Shown here: piece by piece, positions 26,358 through 35,849 of the stretch | How positions within the stretch are numbered: position 1 is the first letter of the stretch | Layout: each line of letters begins with the position of its first letter | Source of the DNA: Flavobacteriales bacterium | GTDB taxonomy: Bacteria; Bacteroidota; Bacteroidia; Flavobacteriales_F; PHOS-HE28 | Assembly: GCA_016717225.1 (NCBI GenBank) | Contig: JADKGB010000014.1 | Location: 1 to 58,084, forward strand | Length of the DNA: 58,084 bases | Direction: 5' to 3' | Position numbers and translations under genes: made by a program | The notes under the pieces: model-generated | What the model saw: only the letters and a program-made list of their open reading frames with translations | Database searches by the model: none | What the model was told of the DNA's origin: nothing

Positions 26358-27534
26358 CAAGCCCCCCTACCCGCCTATAGACGGTGGTACCAAGGCGATG
26401 CACGGCATCACCATGGGGTTGCTTGATGCCGGTCATTCAGTAAAGGTGCTCTGTATCGCTACGCCGAAGCATCCGTTGGATCTTTCCAAAATACCCGCTG
26501 ATTACAGGGAACGTACCCGTATTGAAGGCCTCTTCACGGATACGAGCTTGAATATTGTTGATGCCTTCACGGATCTGGTGACGGCGGACAACTACAACAT
26601 CAGCCGGTTCTTCTCTCCGGATATGGACATCCGGCTCATCCGGCTGTTGAGCGCTGAGAGTTTTGATGTGGTGCTGCTCGAGAGCTTGTTCATGACGCCA
26701 TACCTGCCAACTATTCGTAGGTACAGCAATGCTCGCATCGTGCTGCGATCCCACAACTTGGAGCATGTTATCCAGGAACGCTTGGCCAGCGGTGAGAAAA
26801 ACGTCTTCAAGAAACCCTATCGACGCTTCCTCGCCAAACAATTGAAAGACTACGAAATAGCGGTCCTGGACCGCGTTGATGGCATCGCGGCGATCACACC
26901 TGGCGATGCTGAACATTTCGCAGGCTATGGTGCGAAGACACCGATCGCCACGATCCCTTTCGGTGTGGAAATAGACCAATTCGCGAAAGCGCAACCCACA
27001 GGTGCTCCTGTTTTCTTCCATCTGGGCAGCATGGACTGGTCGCCCAATGAAGAAGGTATTCGTTGGCTATTGAGCAACGTATGGCCCAAAGTGAGCAAGG
27101 TATACCCGGAAGCAAAATTGCATTTGGCCGGTAACAAAATGCCCAAGGACCTCCTGGCCCTCAAAGCTCATGGCGTTGTTGTGACAGGCCGTGTGGATGA
27201 TGCGGATGCGTATATGGCCGAACGACACGTCATGGTGGTGCCCTTGTTCAGCGCGGGAGGTATGCGCGTGAAGATCATCGAAGGCATGGCCATGGGCAAA
27301 TGTGTGATCAGTACAGCGATAGGCGCCGAAGGGATCGACTATACGGATGGGGTGGATATACTGATCGCCAACAGCCCAACGGAGATGGCTGAGCGCATGT
27401 GCGATCTCTTTGACAAACCTGACCTCGTCGCAGCTATCGGAACAAAAGCACGGGAGCTCATAACGAAGAAATACGCCAACGAACGGATCTCCAAGGATCT
27501 GGTCGCGTTCTTCAGCGAGCTTCACAAGGCATGA
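26335..27534 (+). CDS. Glycosyltransferase, family 4-like (GT-B fold)
   Basis: The GTG at 26335 (reading VRILQLCNKPPYPPIDGGTKA) is preferred because the Rossmann strand ILQLCNK starts here; a start at 26293 adds 14 residues that overlap lptG. The protein is a GT-B transferase. The N-terminal acceptor domain contains the glycine loop DGGTKAMHGIT, and the C-terminal donor domain contains FHLGSMDWSPNEEGIRWLL, VVVPLFSAGGMRVKIIEGMAMGKCVI and the E-x7-E-like IIEGMAMGKCVISTAIG. It is coupled to the next glycosyltransferase by an ATGA overlap. The sugar and acceptor are unknown. The LptG context suggests envelope glycan work. Confidence 0.85.
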   Translation: MRILQLCNKPPYPPIDGGTKAMHGITMGLLDAGHSVKVLCIATPKHPLDLSKIPADYRERTRIEGLFTDTSLNIVDAFTDLVTADNYNISRFFSPDMDIRLIRLLSAESFDVVLLESLFMTPYLPTIRRYSNARIVLRSHNLEHVIQERLASGEKNVFKKPYRRFLAKQLKDYEIAVLDRVDGIAAITPGDAEHFAGYGAKTPIATIPFGVEIDQFAKAQPTGAPVFFHLGSMDWSPNEEGIRWLLSNVWPKVSKVYPEAKLHLAGNKMPKDLLALKAHGVVVTGRVDDADAYMAERHVMVVPLFSAGGMRVKIIEGMAMGKCVISTAIGAEGIDYTDGVDILIANSPTEMAERMCDLFDKPDLVAAIGTKARELITKKYANERISKDLVAFFSELHKA

Positions 27535-28733
27535 AGTTGCTCGTAGTGCTTTCCCGTGTTCCTTTTCCATTGGAGAAAGGCGATAAATTGCGAGCCTATC
27601 ATTTGGTAACCCGGCTCGCGAAACACCACGACGTTTACCTTTTCTGTCTTACGGATCAGCGAATCGCCCAAGAGGACATCGATCACCTGCGTGGCATTTG
27701 TTCGCATATCGAAGTGGTCCGCTTACCTCGCTGGCGAATTTTGATCCGCTTGGCCAAGGCCGCATTTTCCCGTCTACCCTTTCAAGTTGCGTACTTCCAT
27801 CATGGTATAGCCCAGCGCGCCATCGACAAAGCCATGCGCGAGTTCCGTCCGGACCATGCCCTGTGCCAGTTGGTGCGCACTACCGAGTATGTGCGCTACT
27901 ACTTTACGCTGCCCAAAACGCTCGACTATATGGATACGTTGAGCAAGGGAATGGAGCGGCGAACAGAGAACGGGAATTTCTGGACCAAGCCACTGCTGCG
28001 AGCTGAAACCCGTCGACTTATCGCGTATGAGAACCTGATGCTGGACCTGTTCGATCGACATGCGATCATCAGCGCGCAAGACCGTGAGTTGCTCTATCAC
28101 CCCGCTCGTGATCGCGTTGCGGTGATCCCCAACGGCGTGGATACAGAGTTCTTCAGCCCACGCGTAACGAAGAAAACGCACGACCTGCTTTTCACCGGCA
28201 ACATGAACTACCCGCCGAACATCGATAGTGTGCTCTATCTGGTGCAAAAAGTGCTTCCGCTTGTGCGCAAGGAGCGCCCTGGCACTTCCCTTCTGATCAG
28301 TGGTGTGGACCCCACCCCTCGCGTACGTGAATTGGCCAAGCTCGATCCATTGATCACGGTTAGCGGTCGTGTGTCGGATATAAGGGACTCATACGCTGCA
28401 GCCAAGGTGTTCGCCGCACCCATGCAGATCGGTACGGGGTTGCAGAACAAATTGCTGGAAGCCATGGCCATGCGTATGCCCTGTGTTACGAGCGCGCTAG
28501 CCAACAATGCGGTAGGCGCTACACCGAATGAAAGCATTCTGATAGGCGATGAACCTTCCGACTATGCCAACCACATTCTTCGGCTGCTTGGCGATGAAGC
28601 AGAACGTGAGCGCGTTGCTGCGAGCGGGTACGAGTTCGTTCGAACGCATTTCGATTGGGGGCGCAATGCGGATGCTCTCGATCAACTCATCACCTCCGCT
28701 CACAGCGGACCAGCACCCTTAACGACCGTTTAA
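27531..28733 (+). CDS. Glycosyltransferase of the TIGR03087-like type
   Basis: A 400-residue GT-B glycosyltransferase. MKLLVVLSRVPFPLEKGDKL is a characteristic opening of sugar transferases described with exosortase/PEP-CTERM systems (TIGR03087). The donor domain shows VAVIPNGVDTEFFSP, LLFTGNMNYPPNIDSVLYL, and APMQIGTGLQNKLLEAMAMRMPCV with the conserved glutamate. No exosortase is present in this window, so here it probably builds a polysaccharide or a surface glycan. It starts in the stop of the preceding glycosyltransferase and is followed 49 bases later by ribBA on the same strand. Confidence 0.82.
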   Translation: MKLLVVLSRVPFPLEKGDKLRAYHLVTRLAKHHDVYLFCLTDQRIAQEDIDHLRGICSHIEVVRLPRWRILIRLAKAAFSRLPFQVAYFHHGIAQRAIDKAMREFRPDHALCQLVRTTEYVRYYFTLPKTLDYMDTLSKGMERRTENGNFWTKPLLRAETRRLIAYENLMLDLFDRHAIISAQDRELLYHPARDRVAVIPNGVDTEFFSPRVTKKTHDLLFTGNMNYPPNIDSVLYLVQKVLPLVRKERPGTSLLISGVDPTPRVRELAKLDPLITVSGRVSDIRDSYAAAKVFAAPMQIGTGLQNKLLEAMAMRMPCVTSALANNAVGATPNESILIGDEPSDYANHILRLLGDEAERERVAASGYEFVRTHFDWGRNADALDQLITSAHSGPAPLTTV

Positions 28734-28782
28734 CTTCGCCCCGACGTTCCCGAGCCGCAGGCTGGAAAGTCGCATCAAACAC

Positions 28783-30000
28783 ATGGCACACGAAGGCACA
28801 TTCGACACTATTGAAAGCGCGATCGAGGCGATCCGCAATGGCCAGGTGGTGGTGGTCGTGGACGACGAGGATCGGGAGAATGAAGGTGACTTTTTGACCG
28901 CCGCGCACAACGCGACCCCTGAAGTGATCAACTTCATGGCAACCCATGGTCGTGGATTGATCTGCGCGAGCCTCACCGAGCAGCGTTGCTCTGAATTAGG
29001 GTTGGAGCTGATGGTGCGCGATAACACTGCGCTCCATGCTACTCCGTTCACCGTTAGTGTGGATGTTCTCGGACGAGGCACCACCACCGGCATCAGCGCC
29101 AGCGATCGCGCAAAGACCATATCCGCACTCATTGACCCTGCTACCAAACCCGAACACCTCGGAAGGCCGGGCCACATCTTTCCGCTGCGTGCCCGTGATG
29201 GCGGCGTATTGCGGCGCACCGGCCATACCGAGGCAGCTATCGACTTGTCCCGACTGGCCGGATTCGAACCTGCCGGTGTTATCGTGGAGATCCTCAACGA
29301 GGACGGGTCCATGGCACGCCTACCCCAACTGCGGATCATTGCTGAGCGCTTCGGGTTGAAGTTGATCACGATAGCGGACCTCGTAGCTTATAGGATGAAA
29401 CATGAGCGCCTGGTAGAGCGCTTGGTCGACGTCAAACTACCGACGGAACACGGCGATTTCGAACTGATCGCCTACAAACAGATCGACAACGGAGAAGAGC
29501 ATCTGGCCTTGGTGAAAGGCACGTGGACAAAGGATGAATCCGTTCTTACACGTGTTCATAGCAGCTGTGTGACAGGCGATATTTTCGGGAGCCACCGTTG
29601 CGATTGTGGCCCACAGCTGCATGCTGCGATGGAAATGGTCGAAAGGGCCGGTAAAGGAGTCGTGCTCTACATGCACCAGGAAGGTCGCGGCATCGGGCTC
29701 ATCAACAAACTGCGCGCCTACAAATTGCAGCAAGAGGGTGCGGATACGGTAGAGGCGAACAGGCTTTTAGGCTTCGAGAACGACTCGCGTGATTATGGCG
29801 TAGGCGCTCAGATCCTCTTCGACCTGGGCGTGCGCAAAATGAAGTTGATGACCAATAATCCGCGAAAGCGCACAGGGCTTGTGGGGTATGGGTTGGTGAT
29901 CACTGAAAATGTACCCATCGAGATCGAACCCAATGAGCATAACCGGCATTATCTGCTTACGAAGAAGTTGAAAATGGGGCATTCACTGGGTCTGAAGTAG
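28783..30000 (+). CDS. ribBA: Bifunctional 3,4-dihydroxy-2-butanone-4-phosphate synthase / GTP cyclohydrolase II
   Basis: This enzyme opens both branches of riboflavin synthesis. The RibB half (1-205) carries VVVDDEDRENEGD (catalytic acid patch) and GHTEAAIDLSRLAGFEPAGVIVEI. The RibA half (about 210-405) carries the three zinc cysteines in VHSSCVTGDIFGSHRCDC, the GTP/catalytic MHQEGRGIGLINKLRAY, and the C-terminal NNPRKRTGLVGYGL. All key residues are present. The 405-residue length is normal. No FMN riboswitch can be fitted in the short 49-base upstream gap. Confidence 0.96.
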   Translation: MAHEGTFDTIESAIEAIRNGQVVVVVDDEDRENEGDFLTAAHNATPEVINFMATHGRGLICASLTEQRCSELGLELMVRDNTALHATPFTVSVDVLGRGTTTGISASDRAKTISALIDPATKPEHLGRPGHIFPLRARDGGVLRRTGHTEAAIDLSRLAGFEPAGVIVEILNEDGSMARLPQLRIIAERFGLKLITIADLVAYRMKHERLVERLVDVKLPTEHGDFELIAYKQIDNGEEHLALVKGTWTKDESVLTRVHSSCVTGDIFGSHRCDCGPQLHAAMEMVERAGKGVVLYMHQEGRGIGLINKLRAYKLQQEGADTVEANRLLGFENDSRDYGVGAQILFDLGVRKMKLMTNNPRKRTGLVGYGLVITENVPIEIEPNEHNRHYLLTKKLKMGHSLGLK

Positions 30001-30079
30001 CGGGTAAAGGCAGTTAACGAACGATACTTCCGGGCCACTTTGTTCGCCTCGGTCGCAGAAGACCGGTTCAAAGCAACAC

Positions 30080-33000
30080 TTACTCCAACACCTTCTCGTT
30101 CTCCCTTTTCCGGAAGACGTTGGTGAACTTGGTCCAGAACTCGCCCAACGTATTGAACTCTTCGCGGTAGGCAATACCCACACCTTGGGTGGTTTGTGCC
30201 TGGTTCAATTGGTTCAAGTTGCGATCATTGCTCTGGCTGAAGGCTTTCAAGCGCAACTTGCCATCATGTGTAATGAGGTACTCCGCATTGAAGTCCCCGA
30301 TGAACTGGGCACCGCTCTGCGTACTTGTGGATGATGCTCCGGTAACGCCCACATTGGTACTCACCTGCACACGATCATTGAACAGAGCGGTACCAACTGC
30401 CACCTCGAACTCATCCGCGGAAATACTGTTCCCCGGCCGATAATTCAAGCCCACATCGAAGTTGTCGCTGATCTTGGGCAGGAGACTGTTCAGTTGACTG
30501 CTAGCGAATTCAGCGAGCGTCGTAGCTCCACTGGCACCAGCATCAGCAGCAAACGCCCCCTGTCCATTGATGTCATCGGATATGAATTTATTGAGAACGA
30601 TGAGCGCGAACACCTGCTTGTTCAACTTGTCCTTGTCGCTGAGAACGGTATTCACTTGGGTGCGCGTGCCTTCGTCTACACTGGGCAACCGCACTTGGAA
30701 CCCGATATCGGGGTTCATCAATTTCTCGGTCAGGTTCATGCCTACTTCTACCGGAACGCGTTTGCGATAGGCTTCGCTGCGCTCACCGGGAGGCATGATG
30801 TCGTATAGCGCAGTGCGCAATTTGTACACGGCGTTGATGTTCAGTTGGGCATCGAACGGATCGCCGTACCAGAAAATGTGCCCACCTGGATCCACCGTGA
30901 ATTTCTTGAACACCAAGTTGCGCAACGTGAACAGGTAATCGCCCTCGGTGATCTCCACACCGCCTTTCATGCTGAACTCCCCGCTGGGTGTAACGCTCAT
31001 GTCAATATCCCCACGACCGCGCCCACGCATTATGTCGCCCACTGTAGGATCGAAAATGAGTTCGAAGAGCGCATCGGGCGTTACGTTCACTTTCATATCC
31101 AAGTGGATACCTGTAAGGTCAATAGGAGCTTCGAGAGAATCGCGGTTCTCCCCAGCCTTCACGAACCGCACGAAGGGGATACCTCCCACTTCGGTACTCG
31201 CACCCAAGGGAAAATGCAACGACGTACCTGCGCCTGTTGATGCTTCCAAATAGATATCAAGGTTATCCTCGAACCCACCAAGACCAATGAAGCCATTGGC
31301 ATACGCGGTTCCGTAGTACAACGAATTCTGGGCCAGACCTGTATTGAGCACCTTGATGTGGTTCAACGTTCCGCTGACGTCATAACTCCATTTCTTGAAG
31401 CCCTTGTGCGATACGTTGCCATTGAGGCGTGCGATGTTGCCTTCTTCATCCATCAGGCGAACGTTGTCCAATGTGAATTCATCGGGCTTCACGGTAACGG
31501 TATCGGTGAAGCTGTAGAAGGTATTGAGGTAGTCGATGCGCAGACCCGCCCGGTCCAGTGCGAGTTCGCCTTTGGCTTTTGGTGCCGCAAGCTTTCCAGA
31601 CACGCCAATAGCACCGCTCACTTTCCCTTGGATGTCGCTGATGCCTTTTGGCAAGTATGCATCAATAAATCGCAGATCGAAGCGGTCCAGCAGAAGCTGC
31701 AGATCAAGCTCTTGCTCTGCTCCGGGCGAAAGTTGACCGCTGAACCCGAGCATACGCAAGGTGTCACGGTGCAAGTCTCCGTTCAGGTCGATGAGCTTTT
31801 TCGCGTTGTTCCACGTAGCAGCGAAGCGCAGATCGCCTACCCCTCGGCCTTCCAATTCGAGACTGTCCACGCAGAGATAACTGAGCAGATACGGATGATC
31901 GTACAGCCGGAAAACACTTCCATCTCCTCCCACGAAGCCATGCAACGCAGGCCCATCGTAGAACGGGTCCAAGTTCTCCAATTGCACTCCCGCCAGATCG
32001 AAATGGAGTGATGATCGCGGATCCTCGCTGATCGTGCCGCCAAGGGTGATGAATTGATCCTCGTTCCGCAGTTCCAACGTATCCACACTTATGCTGTTCG
32101 TGTCCACCTCGAAGTGCGCGGAGCGATCGTTGATCCATGATCCACGTCCGAAGTACAGCGAGCTCGGGCGCAGATCCACTTCCACTTTGTGCCCGTTCAC
32201 CACCAATGCATCCATGTTCAGATCGCCCGTGGTACCTCCATTGCTACCCTGCCAGCCTGCACGCAATTGCACTTCGTCCTGGTAGGCCTTGCCCGTGAGT
32301 TCGATGCCGCTGATGTACGAACCATCACCAACACCCTGCCGTGCGCTCCGGAACCGGAAAGCAAGTACATCGAGCGTTTTGTCCAGGACCACGTCGACCG
32401 AATCTCCGCTGAACGCACCGAACTGGATGTGCGGCACCATCGCGTTCAACCCCAGATCGAACGTGCGGCTGTCAAAGTTTCCCGATGCGGTAGTGCCGCT
32501 ATCAACCACTAAACCGGGTGCTACCAGGTCCAAGATCGGTTGCGCGCGTTTGATGGTCGCTTCGAAATTGAAGCGCTGCTCTTCCTGGCCATAGCGGACT
32601 TCTTCCTGCAATGCCGGGAATACACTGAAAACAACGCTCTTCAGGGCCGCAGGAAGTTTGGTGGGATAGAAAGGACCGCGCACGTCCACATCGGCCGCAC
32701 TGCTCCGAAGTTGCAACAGCGCTTCGCCATTCTCCCGACTACTTAGCAACGATAGATCACCAATAAGCAGGTCGCAGGAGTCCTCGCACCAGGTAACATC
32801 CTCCATGATGATGGACCCCTTGAGGCTATCTGGCGCCAGCTCGCCTCGAGCGACGACCCGCATGTTCAAGCCGCTGTACCCGGAACCTCCGATCAGGCCG
32901 AACGCCCGCGGATCGAAGTGCTGGAGATCCGCTATGAAGTCCACCTTCGGCCATCGCCCGCGCAGGTCGGCAAGACCATTGAAATCCAATTGAAGACGGG

Positions 33001-34486
33001 GATCATCGCAGTGGAGTTCTCCGTTGAACAGGTTCTTCTCCAACCGGCCTTTCACGGTGATCCCCGTGATGTTGAGCTTGTCGACATTGAGGTCCGGCAC
33101 GGCACCTTCAAGCTCGGCGGTCATATGTGCGAAGTCGCGCCCGCTCGCTTTCACTTTCACATCGCAGGCTATGTTCCCCACGGTGGGATCGCCGACCACC
33201 CGACCAAGAGCGAATCCGCCAGTGACCAAACTTCCGCGCAGTTGGAAAATATCCGTGATCGTATCGCGAGCGTAGGTGATGTCCGTTCGCAGCGCTCCCG
33301 CTTCAGTGGAGCTTTGCCCATATGCGGTGAAAGAATTCACGAAGCCCGTGAAATTCCCCGCGAAAGAGACCGCGCCCAATCGCTCAACCTCGGCAGGGAG
33401 TTGCATACGCCCACGCTGAATGAACGGAGGAACGGGTAGTTGGGCCAGGTCAAGTGGATCGGTATTGAAATGGGCAACATCGATCACCATGAACGTATTG
33501 GGCACGTCAGGCAGGCCCGTGAACTCGACGTTACCCACGAACCGCGAACGGTCGCAGAAACGAAGATCCATGTCCCGGCCTTTCAACTCGCTCACCGTAC
33601 CTCGGAACTTGCCGCTCACCATGACCGGAAAGTCAACACCTTGAAGGCCCGGAGCGAACAGGGCGATATCGGAGAATTGCAGGCGTGAACTGTCCAGGTC
33701 CACGCGCATGAACACGTTCGTCTCGAATTCATCGAAATCGGCCAAGCTGGTGGTCTCGAAGTGCAGTTGACCGTGCAGATCAGTGCCCGGAGTTTTGAGC
33801 CGCATACCCGCGATCCGGATCCCACGCGGACATACTTGCGTTCGGCCGCTCAATTCTTCCAACACGAGGCCGCTGTGGTCACGAAGCGAGATGCCCTGCA
33901 GATCCAAGAGGATGCTATCACCGGCCATCCGCACATCGGTTCCATGGATATCAGCCGTGTTAACGTCCACGTGATCGAAATCAACGCCGTAGGGTTCACG
34001 ATCCCGGTTGCCATCGATGAAGCTGAAGTGCAGGCGTTGTATGTCCAATTCGCCGCAATGGATCTTCCAATCCGCAGTGCCCTTGGTGGTGTCGTCGCTC
34101 GCGAGCTTGTTCAGGATATTGGTCAAGTTGCTGTGCGGATCGCCTTGGATCTTGGCGAGGGCGAATCGCGCATCGTGCAATTCAAGTTGGCGAACGGTGA
34201 TGCGCTCCGCTGTGGGATCCACTTTCAACCCACGAATTCGCAACTCTTCCACGGCGATCAGCGTGTCTCCGTGCAGGTCGGCAATAAAAACACCGTGCAA
34301 CCGGTTCATGGCGAAGGGCCTGAGCTCGACGCGCTCGATGCGTACCGTGATCCCCAGATCCTTGCTCAGTTTATCGCTGAGGATCCCTGCTATCCACGTT
34401 TGTACCACGGGATACAGAAGCAGGACAGTGATCACGAGAAAAAGGAACAGGATCGTTACGATGGTCAATACAGTCCATCGCACCAC
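30080..34486 (-). CDS. tamB: Large TamB-family (DUF490) envelope protein
   Basis: TamB-type proteins (AsmA-like superfamily) bridge the inner and outer membrane and are linked to outer-membrane protein assembly and phospholipid transport. The 1468-residue product starts with an inner-membrane anchor (TVLTIVTILFLFLVITVLLLY). A very long stretch of beta-rich repeats follows, and the C-terminal TamB/DUF490 domain contains GRGRGDIDMSVTPSGEFSMKGG, DYLFTLRNLVFKKFTVDPGG and GLNYRPGNSISADEFEVAVGT. The only possible start in this frame is GTG at 34486, because a TAA closes the frame upstream and no ATG lies between. It is divergent from tsaD by 191 bases, a common Bacteroidota arrangement. Confidence 0.88.
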   Translation of the reverse strand: MVRWTVLTIVTILFLFLVITVLLLYPVVQTWIAGILSDKLSKDLGITVRIERVELRPFAMNRLHGVFIADLHGDTLIAVEELRIRGLKVDPTAERITVRQLELHDARFALAKIQGDPHSNLTNILNKLASDDTTKGTADWKIHCGELDIQRLHFSFIDGNRDREPYGVDFDHVDVNTADIHGTDVRMAGDSILLDLQGISLRDHSGLVLEELSGRTQVCPRGIRIAGMRLKTPGTDLHGQLHFETTSLADFDEFETNVFMRVDLDSSRLQFSDIALFAPGLQGVDFPVMVSGKFRGTVSELKGRDMDLRFCDRSRFVGNVEFTGLPDVPNTFMVIDVAHFNTDPLDLAQLPVPPFIQRGRMQLPAEVERLGAVSFAGNFTGFVNSFTAYGQSSTEAGALRTDITYARDTITDIFQLRGSLVTGGFALGRVVGDPTVGNIACDVKVKASGRDFAHMTAELEGAVPDLNVDKLNITGITVKGRLEKNLFNGELHCDDPRLQLDFNGLADLRGRWPKVDFIADLQHFDPRAFGLIGGSGYSGLNMRVVARGELAPDSLKGSIIMEDVTWCEDSCDLLIGDLSLLSSRENGEALLQLRSSAADVDVRGPFYPTKLPAALKSVVFSVFPALQEEVRYGQEEQRFNFEATIKRAQPILDLVAPGLVVDSGTTASGNFDSRTFDLGLNAMVPHIQFGAFSGDSVDVVLDKTLDVLAFRFRSARQGVGDGSYISGIELTGKAYQDEVQLRAGWQGSNGGTTGDLNMDALVVNGHKVEVDLRPSSLYFGRGSWINDRSAHFEVDTNSISVDTLELRNEDQFITLGGTISEDPRSSLHFDLAGVQLENLDPFYDGPALHGFVGGDGSVFRLYDHPYLLSYLCVDSLELEGRGVGDLRFAATWNNAKKLIDLNGDLHRDTLRMLGFSGQLSPGAEQELDLQLLLDRFDLRFIDAYLPKGISDIQGKVSGAIGVSGKLAAPKAKGELALDRAGLRIDYLNTFYSFTDTVTVKPDEFTLDNVRLMDEEGNIARLNGNVSHKGFKKWSYDVSGTLNHIKVLNTGLAQNSLYYGTAYANGFIGLGGFEDNLDIYLEASTGAGTSLHFPLGASTEVGGIPFVRFVKAGENRDSLEAPIDLTGIHLDMKVNVTPDALFELIFDPTVGDIMRGRGRGDIDMSVTPSGEFSMKGGVEITEGDYLFTLRNLVFKKFTVDPGGHIFWYGDPFDAQLNINAVYKLRTALYDIMPPGERSEAYRKRVPVEVGMNLTEKLMNPDIGFQVRLPSVDEGTRTQVNTVLSDKDKLNKQVFALIVLNKFISDDINGQGAFAADAGASGATTLAEFASSQLNSLLPKISDNFDVGLNYRPGNSISADEFEVAVGTALFNDRVQVSTNVGVTGASSTSTQSGAQFIGDFNAEYLITHDGKLRLKAFSQSNDRNLNQLNQAQTTQGVGIAYREEFNTLGEFWTKFTNVFRKRENEKVLE

Positions 34487-34677
34487 CCGCTGTACGCGCT
34501 TCCCTATGCTCTTCTTACCGCCCAGGTTCCTGTAGTTTCGGCCCGTGGATACACCAACTTCGAGCCAACCCGCGAAAATAGCCGCCAGTATTTGGCACTT
34601 CCTGACTTTCCAAGCTGGTTGCCAACGACTTGATGACGATATCCTGTTGAAAGTGACCCATTACTTGTTTATCCGCC

Positions 34678-35730
34678 ATGCCATTATCCCACGGTGAACC
34701 GGTTATTCTAGGCATCGAGAGTTCGTGTGACGAAACCGCTGCTGCCGTTATGGTGGGAGGCCGTGTGCTCAGCAATGTGATCGCAACACAAGAGGTGCAC
34801 ACGCGCTGGGGAGGAGTGGTGCCTGAGCTTGCGAGCAGGGCGCATCAGGAGCATATCGTTCCGGTGGTCAAAGAGGCGATGAGCACAGCGGGCATTCGGA
34901 ACGAGGAGTTGAGCGGTATTGCCTTCACACAAGGCCCTGGCCTGATCGGCGCATTGCTCGTTGGCACCTGTTTCGCGCGATCCATGGCGCAAGCATTGAG
35001 GATCCCGTTGTTAGCGGTGGATCATATACAAGCGCATGTGCTCGCTCATCTGGTTCGCGACGGTGTTGATAGACCGGCCCCGGAATTTCCTTTTCTGAAC
35101 CTGACCGTAAGTGGCGGCCACACACAACTCGTTCTCGTTCGATCACCCTTGGATATGCGGATCCTTGGCTCCACCATGGACGACGCTGCGGGCGAGGCAT
35201 TCGATAAGGGGGCGAAGATCCTGGGACTGCCCTACCCCGGGGGTCCATTGATCGACCGATATGCAGCCGAATACCAGGCAACCAACGGCAACGCTGCTGC
35301 GACGACCTTTTCGATGCCCGTGCCTGCGATGACGGGGCTGAACTTCAGCTTCAGCGGGATAAAAACCGCCTTCAGCCAATTGGTGCGGAAAGGAATTTCG
35401 GCGGACCCAGCGTTCATTGAACTTCATAGGAACGAATTGTGCGCGGCGTTGCAAAACAGCATTATCGACCATTTGCTGGCCAAAGCTCGCAGGGCCATGC
35501 GGGAGCAGAACCTCGAGCGGATCGGAATAGCAGGTGGTGTGGCATCGAACAGCGGATTGCGCCAACGGTTGGAGGAACTCGGTGCGCGCGAAGGATGGCA
35601 GGTTTTCATCCCTCCGCATGCATACTGTACGGATAATGCTGCGATGATCGCGATGGCGGGACACTTTCTTCTCGAAGCCGGTCGATACGCTCCATTGGAC
35701 ACGGTCCCGGTTGCCCGCATTCTTGGGTGA
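34678..35730 (+). CDS. tsaD: tRNA N6-adenosine threonylcarbamoyltransferase
   Basis: TsaD (Kae1/Qri7 family) transfers the threonylcarbamoyl group to A37 of ANN-decoding tRNAs, with TsaB/TsaE. The 350-residue protein has the N-terminal ILGIESSCDETAAAV, the metal-binding histidines in VDHIQAHVLAHL, VSGGHTQLVLV, MDDAAGEAFDKGAKILGLPYPGG, FSFSGIKTAFSQ, IAGGVASNSGLRQRL and YCTDNAAMIAMAG. All family motifs are complete. The start follows MADKQV-type leader sequence on the other strand. The next gene begins 119 bases on. Confidence 0.97.
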   Translation: MPLSHGEPVILGIESSCDETAAAVMVGGRVLSNVIATQEVHTRWGGVVPELASRAHQEHIVPVVKEAMSTAGIRNEELSGIAFTQGPGLIGALLVGTCFARSMAQALRIPLLAVDHIQAHVLAHLVRDGVDRPAPEFPFLNLTVSGGHTQLVLVRSPLDMRILGSTMDDAAGEAFDKGAKILGLPYPGGPLIDRYAAEYQATNGNAAATTFSMPVPAMTGLNFSFSGIKTAFSQLVRKGISADPAFIELHRNELCAALQNSIIDHLLAKARRAMREQNLERIGIAGGVASNSGLRQRLEELGAREGWQVFIPPHAYCTDNAAMIAMAGHFLLEAGRYAPLDTVPVARILG

Positions 35731-35849
35731 GATGCAGGAAAGGCCTGAAGCTGTCAACATTTCGTTACGAACAACCGGTCTGTGGCACGATGGATGCCGT
35801 AACAGAGCCCGATACATTTGCCACAACTGCGGTACAGGTCTTTTTCGTT

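Noticed and set aside
34487..34680. Extension of tamB upstream of the GTG at 34486
   Set aside because: The frame is open upstream for about 60 codons but offers no ATG, GTG or TTG before a TAA, so the start is kept at 34486.
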